Notes: generated by a model from the sequence alone, not told the origin. A stretch of 64,000 nt of DNA from Flavihumibacter fluvii (GCF_018595675.2 NZ_CP092333.1:1264001-1328000), one strand, 5' to 3'; counted from the first letter of the stretch, positions 27,178 to 37,088 are shown. A program made the numbers and translations.

Positions 27178-29199
27178 ATGGAGAAAATCGGAGTTAACAA
27201 TAGAAATGAGCTACCCGCAATCCCTGGAGGAAAAGCAGTAGTCCTGCCTATTCTTTTAGCAGACCGCGGACTCGATTACCTGATTGACCTGGTGAAACAA
27301 ATCAGGCCTGGTTCCCCGCAAAACACCGAAGTTGCTGAACTTCGTTTCAAATCGCTTCTTTTCCAATTGCAGCAGGATACCAGTTCCCTGATTTCATTGC
27401 GGGCTGCTATCCGTTCGCAATTTGTAAAATGCGAGGTACTTCCTGCCCTGATTGAAAGTGGTCTTATCAGTTCGCGAGGGTTTGTCCAGGAACTGGGACG
27501 GAAGATGAAACATAAAATACTTCCTGAATTGCAGGAGAAATCAGATTTCCTTTATGTGATCAGCAGGGTATTTTATAAAAAATCTGATTTTATCTGGGTC
27601 GGAAATATTGACCGTGATCTTTGGAAAAAATTATTTAAGCTGCTTAGGGTCAATATAAATCTGAATGACCAGCAGCTTATTGATCAATTACGAAATGCAT
27701 TACGCATATTATCCTTTAGGGTGGCAACACTTGGGCTTGAGAAAGAAGTTGCCCGAAGATTTGGTAACAATATAGACGCTGTTGCTCCATTCCTGGAACA
27801 AAACAGGTTTGTGACCCGTTTCCTGGGTGACCAGCAACTCAGCGAATATGATATCAGGGTTTTATTAAATAATTTCCAGGAACAGCTGCACAATTGCCGG
27901 CAAAGTGTGGTTTGGCTGCGGGACCAACGGGTATACCATGGCACCAGTTTATCCCAAACCTTTTTGACTACCCGCATATTACAGATGATCGACCGCATGA
28001 TGATCATTTCGGATGTACTTGACCGCGATAACCAATTTGATGAGGACCGCTTCATTGATTATTTCATTACCGTGGTCACTAATGAGAACAAGAAGAACAG
28101 TATCCGTGAGTTTCTATCAGATAATCTGGGCTTGCTGGCATACCAGATTGCAGAGCATAAGGGAAAGAAAGGAGAAAAGTATATCACCACAAATGCCTAT
28201 GAATTCAGCCAACTTTTCTGGAGTGCTGTTGGTGGAGGATTTATTGTAAGTTTTGTAGCCGTCATAAAAAATTTATTGGGGAAGCTTCCCTGGACGCCAT
28301 TTTGGTTAGGGGTAAGCTACAGTGTGAATTATTCAGCGGGTTTTGTATTGATGGACAGGACCCATACCACCCTGGCTACCAAACAACCAGCATATACTGC
28401 ATCTGCCGTGGCAAATTCCCTGGATAGTAAAAAGCACAAAGGCAAACCTGATCTAAAAAATCTCGCTATTACCATCGGGAATATTTCACGCAGCCAGATT
28501 GCATCATTTGCCGGAAACCTTTTGGTTGTTTTTCCATTCACGTATTTGTTGGTGTGGGTGATGGACCATTTCCTGAATTACAAGATGGTGAATGGCGAAC
28601 AGGCATTGAAACTACTGGAAAGCCAGCATCCTTTTCATAGCCTGTCCTTGCTTTATGCCTGCTTTACAGGATTATTCCTCTTCCTGAGTGGTATTATTTC
28701 AGGTTATGTGGAAAACCACCTGATCTATGGTCAATTAAGTGAGCGGCTGCGGAATCATCCAGTGCTTAGTCATACAATGACCCCAAGACGATTGAACCGG
28801 CTGGTCGATTTTCTGAATACCTATTCAGGTGCGCTCACCGGAAGTGTTGCCCTTGGATTTTTCCTGGGAATGTCTGCAGCGGTTGGCAAGATCTTTGGAA
28901 TTCCTTTTGATATCAGGCATATTACCATTTCTGCCGGTAATACAGCCATCGGTTATTTTGGGCTCGAACAGCCATTACCCTGGACCTACCTGCTAACGGT
29001 TTTTTTGGGTGTTCTTGGAATTGGATTCCTGAACTTCTTTGTGAGTTTTTCTCTCGCGTTTTTTGTTGCCGTTAAATCAAGGGGCATATATTTACGGGAA
29101 TACCCTGAACTGATTGGGTTTATCTGGCGCTATTTCAGGAAATTTCCAGGTGATTTTCTGTTCCCTCCATTACAGGTTAGAAATCCTGAAGATATTTAA
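27178..29199 (+). CDS. Membrane protein of the 'site-specific recombinase' (Gcr-like) family
   Basis: The 673-residue protein matches PF10136-type proteins named after Neisseria Gcr. The N-terminal 330 residues are soluble and helical (for example SFRVATLGLEKEVARRFG). The rest has six or seven membrane segments, with conserved NYSAGFVLMDRTHTTLATKQPAYTASA near 385 and TISAGNTAIGYFGL near 600. Despite the family name, no recombinase catalytic signature (Ser or Tyr recombinase) is visible, and the membrane topology argues for another role, perhaps transport or cell envelope. Its ATG starts right after a TATATTTA sequence. The function is unknown. Confidence 0.8.
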   Translation: MEKIGVNNRNELPAIPGGKAVVLPILLADRGLDYLIDLVKQIRPGSPQNTEVAELRFKSLLFQLQQDTSSLISLRAAIRSQFVKCEVLPALIESGLISSRGFVQELGRKMKHKILPELQEKSDFLYVISRVFYKKSDFIWVGNIDRDLWKKLFKLLRVNINLNDQQLIDQLRNALRILSFRVATLGLEKEVARRFGNNIDAVAPFLEQNRFVTRFLGDQQLSEYDIRVLLNNFQEQLHNCRQSVVWLRDQRVYHGTSLSQTFLTTRILQMIDRMMIISDVLDRDNQFDEDRFIDYFITVVTNENKKNSIREFLSDNLGLLAYQIAEHKGKKGEKYITTNAYEFSQLFWSAVGGGFIVSFVAVIKNLLGKLPWTPFWLGVSYSVNYSAGFVLMDRTHTTLATKQPAYTASAVANSLDSKKHKGKPDLKNLAITIGNISRSQIASFAGNLLVVFPFTYLLVWVMDHFLNYKMVNGEQALKLLESQHPFHSLSLLYACFTGLFLFLSGIISGYVENHLIYGQLSERLRNHPVLSHTMTPRRLNRLVDFLNTYSGALTGSVALGFFLGMSAAVGKIFGIPFDIRHITISAGNTAIGYFGLEQPLPWTYLLTVFLGVLGIGFLNFFVSFSLAFFVAVKSRGIYLREYPELIGFIWRYFRKFPGDFLFPPLQVRNPEDI

Positions 29200-29201
29200 C
29201 C

Positions 29202-32200
29202 CTACCTCGCAATGATTACCCTGTTCTGTATTTGAGTTTTTCCATCGCTTATGATTAAATGGTAAACACCCGCCGGTAGTTTTGATGTATTCACTGTATT
29301 TGTCACTCCATTTAAAGCCTGGCTTATAACTCTATGACCATATAAATCATACAGGTTGATCAATGCATTTTTTGGGTAGACCTGGTTAACTTCAATATGC
29401 AACTGATCCCTTGCCGGATTTGGATAATAGCGAAATGATGGTTTTAATGAGAAGGCGTTCATTGTTGCCGGTGTTCCCAGGCTGAATTCTTCTGAAAGTG
29501 AACTACATCCTTCTGGATTTATTACAAGTACTGTATATAAACCGCTTTCCTGGGATGTATAGACATTTGTTGTTGCCCCTGTGATTTCTATTCCGTTGCG
29601 GTACCATTTATAATTAGCGTAACCCGCTATAGTCCTCAGATTCACGCCATCCCAGCTAATAACAGGTTGTAGTGGATTTGCTGCAAAGCTGATGAAAACC
29701 GCAGTAGAAATCTGGAAACACCCTGTCGCGTTGGTTACCATAACTGTATATTGGCCAGCTGAAATCGCCTCATAACTGGTTCCTGTTGCTCCGGTTATGG
29801 TAGCACCATTTTTGAACCACTGGTTACCAGTCGCTGCATTTGAATTCAAAACTACTTTATTGCCTGAACAGCTTAATAATGGACCTTCAGGGGTTATTTT
29901 TGGGAAATCAGGTAACGGGTTAACTGTTATGGCCAAGGGTACTGAAAAACTGGTACATCCAGACTCATTTGTTACTGCAACTTTGTAAATTCCGGAACTA
30001 TTAACCATTAAGGTTGTTCCAATGGCTCCTGAAATTGGCAGCTCATTCTTATACCATTGATTGGCTGAAAGTGCATTTGACGTTAAGGTGACAACCTTTC
30101 CAGTGCAAAAGTTGAGCACACCATTTGCCGAAATCCGCGGAATAGCCGGAAGGGGATTAAATCTAATTTCAAAAGTATCAGATATGGTTGAACAACCTGC
30201 TGCATTTGTCAGCTTTAAACTGTATTTGCCTGTTGATTTAACGAGTAGCGTTTTTGCTACCGAATCAATAATAGGTTTACCGTCTTTAAGCCATTGATTT
30301 CCGGTAGATGTATTTGAGGTTAACAATACAGAATTACCTGTGCATAAGGTCAGCGGGCCACCAGCCTTAACAATCGGTTTTGCCGGCTTTGCCAATACTG
30401 TAACAGATCTTGGTAAGGAGGTTGATTTGCATCTGGTTGAGTTGCCAACAGTAACTGTATATTTTCCAGCTGCACTGGTGGTATATGATTTAGAAGTTGC
30501 GCCTGTGATTATAACATTATTTTTATACCACTGGTAGGTTGTAGCTGTGCTGGAAGTGAGTACTATGGATTTTCCGGAACAAATACTATCGGATCCGGTA
30601 AAGCTAATGGTCGGTATTAATGGCAAAGCATACACAATTGATGTGACTGCAGCTGACAGGGTAAAACAGCCGCCGGCATTTGTTACTTTAACAGAATACT
30701 TACCCGACTGTGTTACTTTATATGTCCTTGAAGTTGCACCTGTTATAATTAATCCATTTTTGAACCATTGATTTCCTGATATTGCGTTTGATGTGAGCGT
30801 AACAGAACTGCCAATACAAAAATTTAATGATCCGCTGGCAGTGATCAAAGGTTTGGCCGGATTGGCAGATACTGTGACAATTGTTCCCGGGGAAGTTGAC
30901 AAACAGCCGTTTAAATTTTTTACCTTAACCGAGTAGGTGCCAGCCCCAACAGCTTTATAGGTTCTGGCAATCGCTCCGGCAATAACAATATTGTTTTTAT
31001 ACCATTGATTCCCGGTAGTTGCACTGGAAGAGAGCGTTACGCTGCCACCCGGACATAATTTAAGTGTTCCGCTAGCTGTGATTTTAGGGACAGGAGGTAA
31101 TGGATTGACAACGATGGTCAATGTGTCTGAAATAATTGAGCAACCACCAGAATTCGTATTTTTTACTGAATAAAGTCCGGCTGTTTTTGTTGTATAGGTT
31201 TTAGATGTTGCCCCTGAAATAACTGAGCCATTACGCAGCCATTGATTACCACTTGATGCACTGGAGCTCAATACAATACTACTGCCATTGCAAATTGTCA
31301 ATGCACCTGAGGCAGTTAATTTTGGTTTTGCAGGATATGCACTTACAGTAACTTTTATTGCCTGGGAAGCAATTAGACATCCTTTTGTCGTAATTGCTTT
31401 TACGGTATAGGAGCCTGAGATTGTTGTAATGTAGGTCCTGGAAGTAGCACCTGGAATGGCAACATTATTATTATACCATTGGTTCCCGCTGGAAATACTC
31501 GAAGTAAGGGTAGCTGTTTTTCCAATACAAAAACTGGTGGAACCACTTGCCGTTATCGTCGGAATGGATGTATTTAGAATTTCTGCACCAGTAAATCCAC
31601 CGATTTGCCCGCTACTACAAATTTTTGCCAATTCAACCCGGTATACTTTACCGGCATTACAAGGTAGATCTATATCATAGCTTTTGGCATCAGCATTCAA
31701 TGTGACATTATTTACAGTCGTATTACCAACCAACCACCACCGTAAAATATACCCATTAAGGCCAGGTTCATTTGTCCAGGTATTTTGGATCTTACCAGTT
31801 GCCGTATTAAAAACTGGTTTGAAATTCAAAGGTGCAGCGTTTTCACAATCTCCCAAAGCGCAGTCATTGATACAGGCCATCATTCCTGATTGAAAGTAGG
31901 ATGAGAAGGCTGCCTTACTCTCCGGACTGAAATCGACATTCCCGGGATTTACCGATGGAGCCATAATGTATGGAGCACCGGCTGCATCGTGATTCAGGCT
32001 GAAATTATGGCCGTGTTCGTGACTCAGCAGGCAACGCATTGCTTCTGCTGTACCAAAGTATTCACGTATGGCAGCATCCCCTGGGCTGGTACAGGTAAAT
32101 CCGAGATAGGCCAAGCCAACAACACCACCGGTAAAATTTTTTGTGTAAGACCAATAGGAGGTGAGGTCATTGTTTGATTTAAATCCTATGGCGGCCCAAT

Positions 32201-33047
32201 TATAAAATTGGTCAAGGTTACTATATATGTCATCCGTATGTAACCAGGGATTTGCAGCTGTTGAAGTACTTACGACCAGTTCATTGATCTTAAATTTAAT
32301 GTTTACAGAAAAATCATTTTCATAATCACCTTCAGAGAGATTGTAGATGGACGCTATATATGAAGCAGTTGCAGCAAGGTTAGAGCCGTGAAACGCATAG
32401 GTAGTTGAATTAGCCAACACAGCAATTTCTGTTGTTCTGCAAGTGGTACTGTCACCTGCAGCTAAAATTTTGGGATTATTAGAAGGTGCCACCTGGGTAG
32501 TTGCTGCGGATCCTGGCAATATGCCGCATTTTATCCTGTTATCTTTAATGACTGCTGATTTTTTATACAGGATAATTATACCATCCGGGGCATCAGGATA
32601 CAGGTTTTTTAAATTTTCCAGCAGGTAAATATCCCCGCTTTGCTCAATTTCACCCAATAAAAAATTATCCCCTATTGTTAATCTTGAGGATATCCCATTC
32701 AAATAAAAAAGATCCGGAAATGGCAATTCTTTTCTGCCAGTTTCCGTTAGGGCAACAAGTTTTGAACTTAAATCGGTAATGGATTCATGTTTTCCAGAGA
32801 AAACCAGCGTTTGTGCACCTAATTTTATGGTAACCCGGGTTGTTTGTAATGATGGCGTTTTAAACGCATGTATCAGCGTGAACGTTTTCCAGTTGCTAAG
32901 CTTACTGGAAAGTTGTGGTGTAAATTCGCTGTTAATTAGTTCCTTTGCTTCGATCAGCATTTCTGGTGCCTGCGCCTGAACAACATCTAAAAAAACCGGA
33001 CAGATGATGAATATCCCTGTTAACAGTTTGCATAGCAACCTTTTCAT
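29202..33047 (-). CDS. Secreted metzincin-type metalloprotease with Ig-like repeats and T9SS type A tail
   Basis: The 1281-residue protein has a signal peptide (MKRLLCKLLTGIFIICP..., cleaved near VQAQA). It has a zinc-protease domain with HEHGHNFSLNHD near residue 341 (HExxHxxxxxHD, the metzincin pattern), and SCCTSPGD-like cysteines nearby. A central fibronectin/Ig-like region leads into eight full and one degenerate tandem repeats of about 79 residues. The T9SS type A sorting domain closes it (NPARDQLHIEV, then YDLYGHRVIS). It is exported through the T9SS, probably anchored or released at the cell surface. The start at 33047 was chosen because it opens the signal peptide; the longest frame's 43 extra residues lack one. 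Confidence 0.88.
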   Translation of the reverse strand: MKRLLCKLLTGIFIICPVFLDVVQAQAPEMLIEAKELINSEFTPQLSSKLSNWKTFTLIHAFKTPSLQTTRVTIKLGAQTLVFSGKHESITDLSSKLVALTETGRKELPFPDLFYLNGISSRLTIGDNFLLGEIEQSGDIYLLENLKNLYPDAPDGIIILYKKSAVIKDNRIKCGILPGSAATTQVAPSNNPKILAAGDSTTCRTTEIAVLANSTTYAFHGSNLAATASYIASIYNLSEGDYENDFSVNIKFKINELVVSTSTAANPWLHTDDIYSNLDQFYNWAAIGFKSNNDLTSYWSYTKNFTGGVVGLAYLGFTCTSPGDAAIREYFGTAEAMRCLLSHEHGHNFSLNHDAAGAPYIMAPSVNPGNVDFSPESKAAFSSYFQSGMMACINDCALGDCENAAPLNFKPVFNTATGKIQNTWTNEPGLNGYILRWWLVGNTTVNNVTLNADAKSYDIDLPCNAGKVYRVELAKICSSGQIGGFTGAEILNTSIPTITASGSTSFCIGKTATLTSSISSGNQWYNNNVAIPGATSRTYITTISGSYTVKAITTKGCLIASQAIKVTVSAYPAKPKLTASGALTICNGSSIVLSSSASSGNQWLRNGSVISGATSKTYTTKTAGLYSVKNTNSGGCSIISDTLTIVVNPLPPVPKITASGTLKLCPGGSVTLSSSATTGNQWYKNNIVIAGAIARTYKAVGAGTYSVKVKNLNGCLSTSPGTIVTVSANPAKPLITASGSLNFCIGSSVTLTSNAISGNQWFKNGLIITGATSRTYKVTQSGKYSVKVTNAGGCFTLSAAVTSIVYALPLIPTISFTGSDSICSGKSIVLTSSTATTYQWYKNNVIITGATSKSYTTSAAGKYTVTVGNSTRCKSTSLPRSVTVLAKPAKPIVKAGGPLTLCTGNSVLLTSNTSTGNQWLKDGKPIIDSVAKTLLVKSTGKYSLKLTNAAGCSTISDTFEIRFNPLPAIPRISANGVLNFCTGKVVTLTSNALSANQWYKNELPISGAIGTTLMVNSSGIYKVAVTNESGCTSFSVPLAITVNPLPDFPKITPEGPLLSCSGNKVVLNSNAATGNQWFKNGATITGATGTSYEAISAGQYTVMVTNATGCFQISTAVFISFAANPLQPVISWDGVNLRTIAGYANYKWYRNGIEITGATTNVYTSQESGLYTVLVINPEGCSSLSEEFSLGTPATMNAFSLKPSFRYYPNPARDQLHIEVNQVYPKNALINLYDLYGHRVISQALNGVTNTVNTSKLPAGVYHLIISDGKTQIQNRVIIAR
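29480..31565 (-). repeat. Eight to nine tandem repeats of about 237 bp (Ig-like domains)
   Basis: The coding repeats each span about 79 residues with the pattern ITASG...C.G..V.L.S...GNQW.KN...I.GAT..TY....G.YSV.VTN..GC......V.P. Eight copies are clear and one near the C-terminus is divergent. Two cysteines per unit are positioned to form a disulfide. They likely serve as a spacer or adhesive stalk; boundaries are approximate. Confidence 0.85.
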
Positions 33048-33172
33048 AGATAAGCATTGAAATAAGGGAGGTCCAAAAAGGGATAATAAATAACCGTATT
33101 CAGCAGGGATACCAATCCTTATAAATATATCGCTTCTCTTTGAATAGTAAAAATATTGCCTGTATTTTTTGC

Positions 33173-36100
33173 TCATCGTAACAAGGTCACATTGCCTTTA
33201 AGGTCAATAAACTGGCCACTGTCGCAGACAACCTGCAATGAATAGACAAATTCTCCTGAAGGCAGATTTTGTCCTTTATACCGGCCATCCCAACCTGCAC
33301 TGCGATCATTAATTGCAATGTCTTTTCGTTCAAATACAAGCTGGCCGAAACGGTTGAAAATTCTAAAAAACTTTATACTTCTGACCCCCTTACCCATAGG
33401 ATAAAAGTATTCGTTTATACCGTCATTATTAGGCGTAAAGGCATTGGGTATATAAACATTATCGGAAGAACAGTTAAGACGGACCTCAATTTCATCCATT
33501 GCTAAACAGCCAGCTTCATTTTGAACGGTGATAGTATAGGTAGTGGCTGAATTCGGCATGGCTACAGGCTGGGGACATTTGGAGCAACTTAATGAAGTTG
33601 GTGGAGACCAGCTATACTGATTTACATCTGAACTGGCTTTTATCTTCAGTTGCAAAGAGGTCCCTGCTTTGATGGTGGTGTCATTTCCTGCAACTACGGC
33701 CGGTAAAGCATCTACATGAACATTTACCCGGGCGGTATCTGAAAAGCAATTGTCTATGCCAAAGCCTATAACCTGGTATTCAGTTGATATATTTGGCCGG
33801 GCTATTGGATTTGAAATATTTGGATTACTTAACCCGGTCGCAGGCATCCATTCATAACGGACCGCTCCATTTGCCTGCAGTTGTAATTCATCACCATCAC
33901 AGATATGGTCATCGCCACCTGCGTTTATGCTGATGGGTTGGTTTACCGATATTTGAACGGAATCAATTCCTGTGCAACCGATTGCTGAAGTTACTTTTAC
34001 TATATACCTGGTATCAGTTAGGGGTGATGCTATAGGATTTGAAATACCAGGATTATTTAGTCCGACTGATGGTGACCATTCATATTTGATACCATCATTA
34101 GCGGATAATTGTAAAGAAGCCCCTAGGCATATACGGGCTTCCCTGGTAGCAAGTCCAATAACAGGCCCAGCTTTTACTGTAAGTTGCAGAGCTGCTGTAT
34201 CTGTGCATGTTGATGAGCCACCAATAAGTTGGATGGTATAATTTCCTGCAATTAAATATTGTTGGGCGGGAGGTTGAAGAACATCGGACTGGTTGCCATT
34301 ATTGAAAATCCATTTCAGGTTATTTAATGCAGGATCGCTGGTACTTCCCCGAAATTCTACTAAGCTGCCAATACAAACCTGCTGCGGACCATTGATCGCC
34401 ATCTCAGGTTTTTCAAAAATCCTGATGGTGTCAGTAACCAATGAATAACATCCACCCGGCGAAAACACCGTGAAAGTGACACGGTAAAGACCAGGAGTAG
34501 TATAGGAAAAAATTGGATTTGCCTGGTTGGAAGTGTCTTTTGCATTTCCTGTCCCGAACTCCCAATGGAAACGGAAAAGCTGATCGACCGGCGTGGTATT
34601 CCTAAATGCCATGGTCTGATTGGTGCAGCCTGTTTTTTGGGCAGTGGAAAAACTTGCAACCGGTGTTGAATAGATATTTACCAATACTTCTTTTGTTTCG
34701 GTGTAACAATTATTTGGAGCCTGGCCAACAATAAAATAAGTGCCACTATCCGTAATTGAGGCCGGATCTAAAACCCTGACAGTCAATTCCTTGTTCTTAA
34801 AATAATTAAAGTTCATCGGGGCATCACTGCCTTCTGTCAGCGAAGCAAGCGTCAAGTCAATGGTTGCGGGTTTGCAAACCGGGTCCGGGTTCTTAACAGA
34901 AATTGAAGGCCTTGGAGACCGGGTGACTTTTATTGATCCTTTGTTGCTGCATCCGGTTACAGGATCGTGTAAGGAAACATAGTATGTACCAACTTCCTTT
35001 ACGTAAGCAAGAGTTGAAAAAGGATGGTATTCTGTTTCACCTGGCGCTTTATATTCGGCACTACCGCCACCGTCGCAACAATCTTCCAGGCCGTAGATCT
35101 GTATTTCATGCATTCCAATTGCCAGGTTTGTACTCCATTGAAGCGATTGCCCGGCCAAGTCCCAGTTTCCATTCCACCACATGTCTGCATTATTGAAAGC
35201 GGCAATATTTCCATCCAGGAAAATAGCCCCCCCTTTTCCAAAATCAAATGAAGTCCTGAATTGATAGGTTCCGGTAACTGTTGCAAAAAAACGGATGGTA
35301 TATTTATAGGCAATATCATTTTGAGGGCCATTAAAGATGATATTATTGCTGACAATCCTGTAAACTGGAAGATAGGTGTCACCATACCCTGCAGATGGCG
35401 GGGAATTTACGAGTCCGTCAATATAATTTTTGTATTCTATGGCAGTATTGAATTTGCCTTGCTTACTGAATCTTGTACTGATCTTTACTGAAGAATTTAA
35501 CTGGTAGGTTCTGGCGCTGTCTGAAAAGAATTCAATGACCTTACCCCTTACGCTTTCCACCACGCCATTGTTGAGTAGTACAAGTTCGTCCCCGCAACCT
35601 ACCAGTGGCCTTGTGGTCATTTTAAGGGAATTCTTTACAATTACGGTATCGGTGATACTACAGCCACTGACCAGGCTCGCTAATACATGATAAGGGCCTG
35701 TTTTCGAGACAGATATTTTCCGGGAGGTGGCCCCGGTACTCCATAAATACTGGTCAAATCCAGGCCCGGCGTCCAATTCGACTGATTCATTACACAAGCC
35801 AATTGAGTCCTGGGTAAATAGAGGTTTACCTGCTTCAACATCAACTTGTATGCTATCGGTTTCAGTGATGACCTCACCAAAGAAAATATCATCAAGTCCG
35901 AAATCATTGCCATTGGGCTGGGGAAGGACATCCACTATCTCAATGACCGCCGTTGTCTGGGACCCTGAATTCCAGGAAATAAAAAAACGGTCCCATTGCT
36001 GAAGATTTGTTGGTGCATTATAAATTGGTCCGAGTTGCGTACCATTGATGGAAAACCTGATCTGTGCAGTATTTAAATTGATCAGGGAACTGATCCATGT

Positions 36101-36646
36101 GCCAAATGCATATTGGGTATTGGGTTTCACAGCAATAGTTTGTTGCCAAACAATGAGTGCCGGATTTGCCCCATTTATTATCATGAAATTACCCTTCCCG
36201 GTCGTATGGTCTTTTCCTACAAAGAGGTTGTGGGGGAAACTTGCATCTTTTCCAATGGAGTAGCCATTGTCGGCCAGCGGAAATAAACAATTTCCTGTAT
36301 TGCAATAGGTGTAATTGGTGATAAAATCAGAATTCCAGTTTTCAAAATCACCATTCCTTACAAGGTTATTAGAGATGACAGAACGCTTCAGGTAATACTT
36401 TCTGCTACTATCCGCTTTTATCACCGGATTCTGGATGGAGGGGTCGCTGAAAGTATTGGCAGGGGACCAGCTATAAGAAAATGCCGGTTCAGCAAATAAT
36501 TGAACCTGGCTGTTTTTACAAACACTGGTGTCCTTATTGATGATGCCGGTCTGAGCGGATGCCTCTTTACCGGAAAATATAACCGCCAACAGCCAAAGCA
36601 GGTGGACCAATTTGAAAATGCGGTACTTATGGAAAGAATCAGCCAA
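33173..36646 (-). CDS. Large T9SS type B secreted protein with PKD domains
   Basis: The 1157-residue product starts at TTG 36646 (ADSFHKYRIFKLVHLL, then a signal peptide ending EASAQ); no in-frame ATG exists upstream before a stop. Features in order: an N-terminal beta domain, a PA14-like segment near 420-530 (KYTIRFFATVTGTYQFRTSFDFG, DGGGSAEY), several PKD/Ig-like domains (for example RFHWEFGTG), and a gliding-motility-associated C-terminal domain (YIPNAFTPNNDGINEYF), the type B T9SS tail. It is probably a surface or extracellular adhesin-like protein. It lies directly upstream of the metalloprotease gene (125-bp gap) on the same strand. Confidence 0.85.
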   Translation of the reverse strand: MADSFHKYRIFKLVHLLWLLAVIFSGKEASAQTGIINKDTSVCKNSQVQLFAEPAFSYSWSPANTFSDPSIQNPVIKADSSRKYYLKRSVISNNLVRNGDFENWNSDFITNYTYCNTGNCLFPLADNGYSIGKDASFPHNLFVGKDHTTGKGNFMIINGANPALIVWQQTIAVKPNTQYAFGTWISSLINLNTAQIRFSINGTQLGPIYNAPTNLQQWDRFFISWNSGSQTTAVIEIVDVLPQPNGNDFGLDDIFFGEVITETDSIQVDVEAGKPLFTQDSIGLCNESVELDAGPGFDQYLWSTGATSRKISVSKTGPYHVLASLVSGCSITDTVIVKNSLKMTTRPLVGCGDELVLLNNGVVESVRGKVIEFFSDSARTYQLNSSVKISTRFSKQGKFNTAIEYKNYIDGLVNSPPSAGYGDTYLPVYRIVSNNIIFNGPQNDIAYKYTIRFFATVTGTYQFRTSFDFGKGGAIFLDGNIAAFNNADMWWNGNWDLAGQSLQWSTNLAIGMHEIQIYGLEDCCDGGGSAEYKAPGETEYHPFSTLAYVKEVGTYYVSLHDPVTGCSNKGSIKVTRSPRPSISVKNPDPVCKPATIDLTLASLTEGSDAPMNFNYFKNKELTVRVLDPASITDSGTYFIVGQAPNNCYTETKEVLVNIYSTPVASFSTAQKTGCTNQTMAFRNTTPVDQLFRFHWEFGTGNAKDTSNQANPIFSYTTPGLYRVTFTVFSPGGCYSLVTDTIRIFEKPEMAINGPQQVCIGSLVEFRGSTSDPALNNLKWIFNNGNQSDVLQPPAQQYLIAGNYTIQLIGGSSTCTDTAALQLTVKAGPVIGLATREARICLGASLQLSANDGIKYEWSPSVGLNNPGISNPIASPLTDTRYIVKVTSAIGCTGIDSVQISVNQPISINAGGDDHICDGDELQLQANGAVRYEWMPATGLSNPNISNPIARPNISTEYQVIGFGIDNCFSDTARVNVHVDALPAVVAGNDTTIKAGTSLQLKIKASSDVNQYSWSPPTSLSCSKCPQPVAMPNSATTYTITVQNEAGCLAMDEIEVRLNCSSDNVYIPNAFTPNNDGINEYFYPMGKGVRSIKFFRIFNRFGQLVFERKDIAINDRSAGWDGRYKGQNLPSGEFVYSLQVVCDSGQFIDLKGNVTLLR

Positions 36647-36793
36647 TCTATTGCCTGGTTTAATACGGTGAATAGATTTTTCAAGGAAAGGAAATCATAA
36701 AATACAAAAACATTCCGGAAAACCCGAAAAATGATGAATTATGAAATTACCAGTAGTAGGAAAATTAAACACAAGGCAGAGGATAAAAGGCAT

Positions 36794-36824
36794 AAAAAAA
36801 GGATCTCAATTTTCATTGAGATCC
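36794..36824 (-). terminator. Rho-independent terminator after tRNA-Val genes
   Basis: A perfect 10-bp stem (GGATCTCAAT with ATTGAGATCC, 36801-36824) with a 4-nt loop is followed on the minus strand by seven Ts (plus-strand A-run 36794-36800). It separates the tRNA genes from the type B secreted protein gene. Confidence 0.9.
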
Positions 36825-36831
36825 TTAGTTG

Positions 36832-36906
36832 TGGGAGCACACGGATTCGAACCGCGGACCCGCTGCTTGTAAGGCAGCTGCTCTGAACCAGCTGAGCTAT
36901 GCTCCC
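36832..36906 (-). tRNA. tRNA-Val(UAC), copy downstream in the pair
   Basis: The 75-nt minus-strand cloverleaf has acceptor GGGAGCA pairing with TGCTCCC, a D arm with GCTC, the anticodon stem GCTGC/GCAGC with loop CTTACAA (anticodon UAC), and T loop TTCGAAT. It lies 15 nt downstream of a near-identical copy. CCA is not encoded (discriminator A only). Confidence 0.95.
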
Positions 36907-36921
36907 TGGGGAAAAAATAAG

Positions 36922-36996
36922 TGGAAGCACACGGATTCGAACCGCGGACCCGCTGCTTGTAAGGCAGCTGCTCTGAACCAGCTGAGCTATGCTTCC
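36922..36996 (-). tRNA. tRNA-Val(UAC), first copy in the pair
   Basis: The 75-nt minus-strand cloverleaf is identical to the downstream copy except at one acceptor base pair: GGAAGCA pairs with TGCTTCC, so G3-C70 becomes A3-U70. The anticodon loop is CTTACAA (UAC). CCA is not encoded. Confidence 0.95.
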
Positions 36997-37035
36997 AATT
37001 TTATAAAGAACTGCCTGATTTCCAATTCAGGAGTG

Positions 37036-37064
37036 CAAAGATAAGGGCTGTTTTTGTACGGCAA
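37036..37064 (-). promoter_or_regulatory. Promoter for the tRNA-Val pair
   Basis: On the minus strand TTG (37062-37064) is followed after 18 nt by TATCTTTG (37036-37043), matching both the -33 TTG and the -7 TAnnTTTG of Bacteroidota promoters with a normal spacer. It lies about 40 nt upstream of the tRNA 5' end. Confidence 0.75.
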
Positions 37065-37088
37065 AATTTTTTTGTGTTTATCTATTAC

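Noticed and set aside
27178-29199. Mobile element or integrase because of the 'site-specific recombinase' family name
   Set aside because: No inverted repeats, attachment sites or recombinase catalytic motifs are visible; the protein is polytopic.
29480-31565. Regular repeats considered as a possible CRISPR array
   Set aside because: The units are 237 bp, all coding and in frame with no spacers, and encode Ig-like domains.
36739-37044. ORFs reading across the tRNA-Val pair
   Set aside because: They are translations of tRNA sequence in both orientations, including repeated copies of the same peptide.
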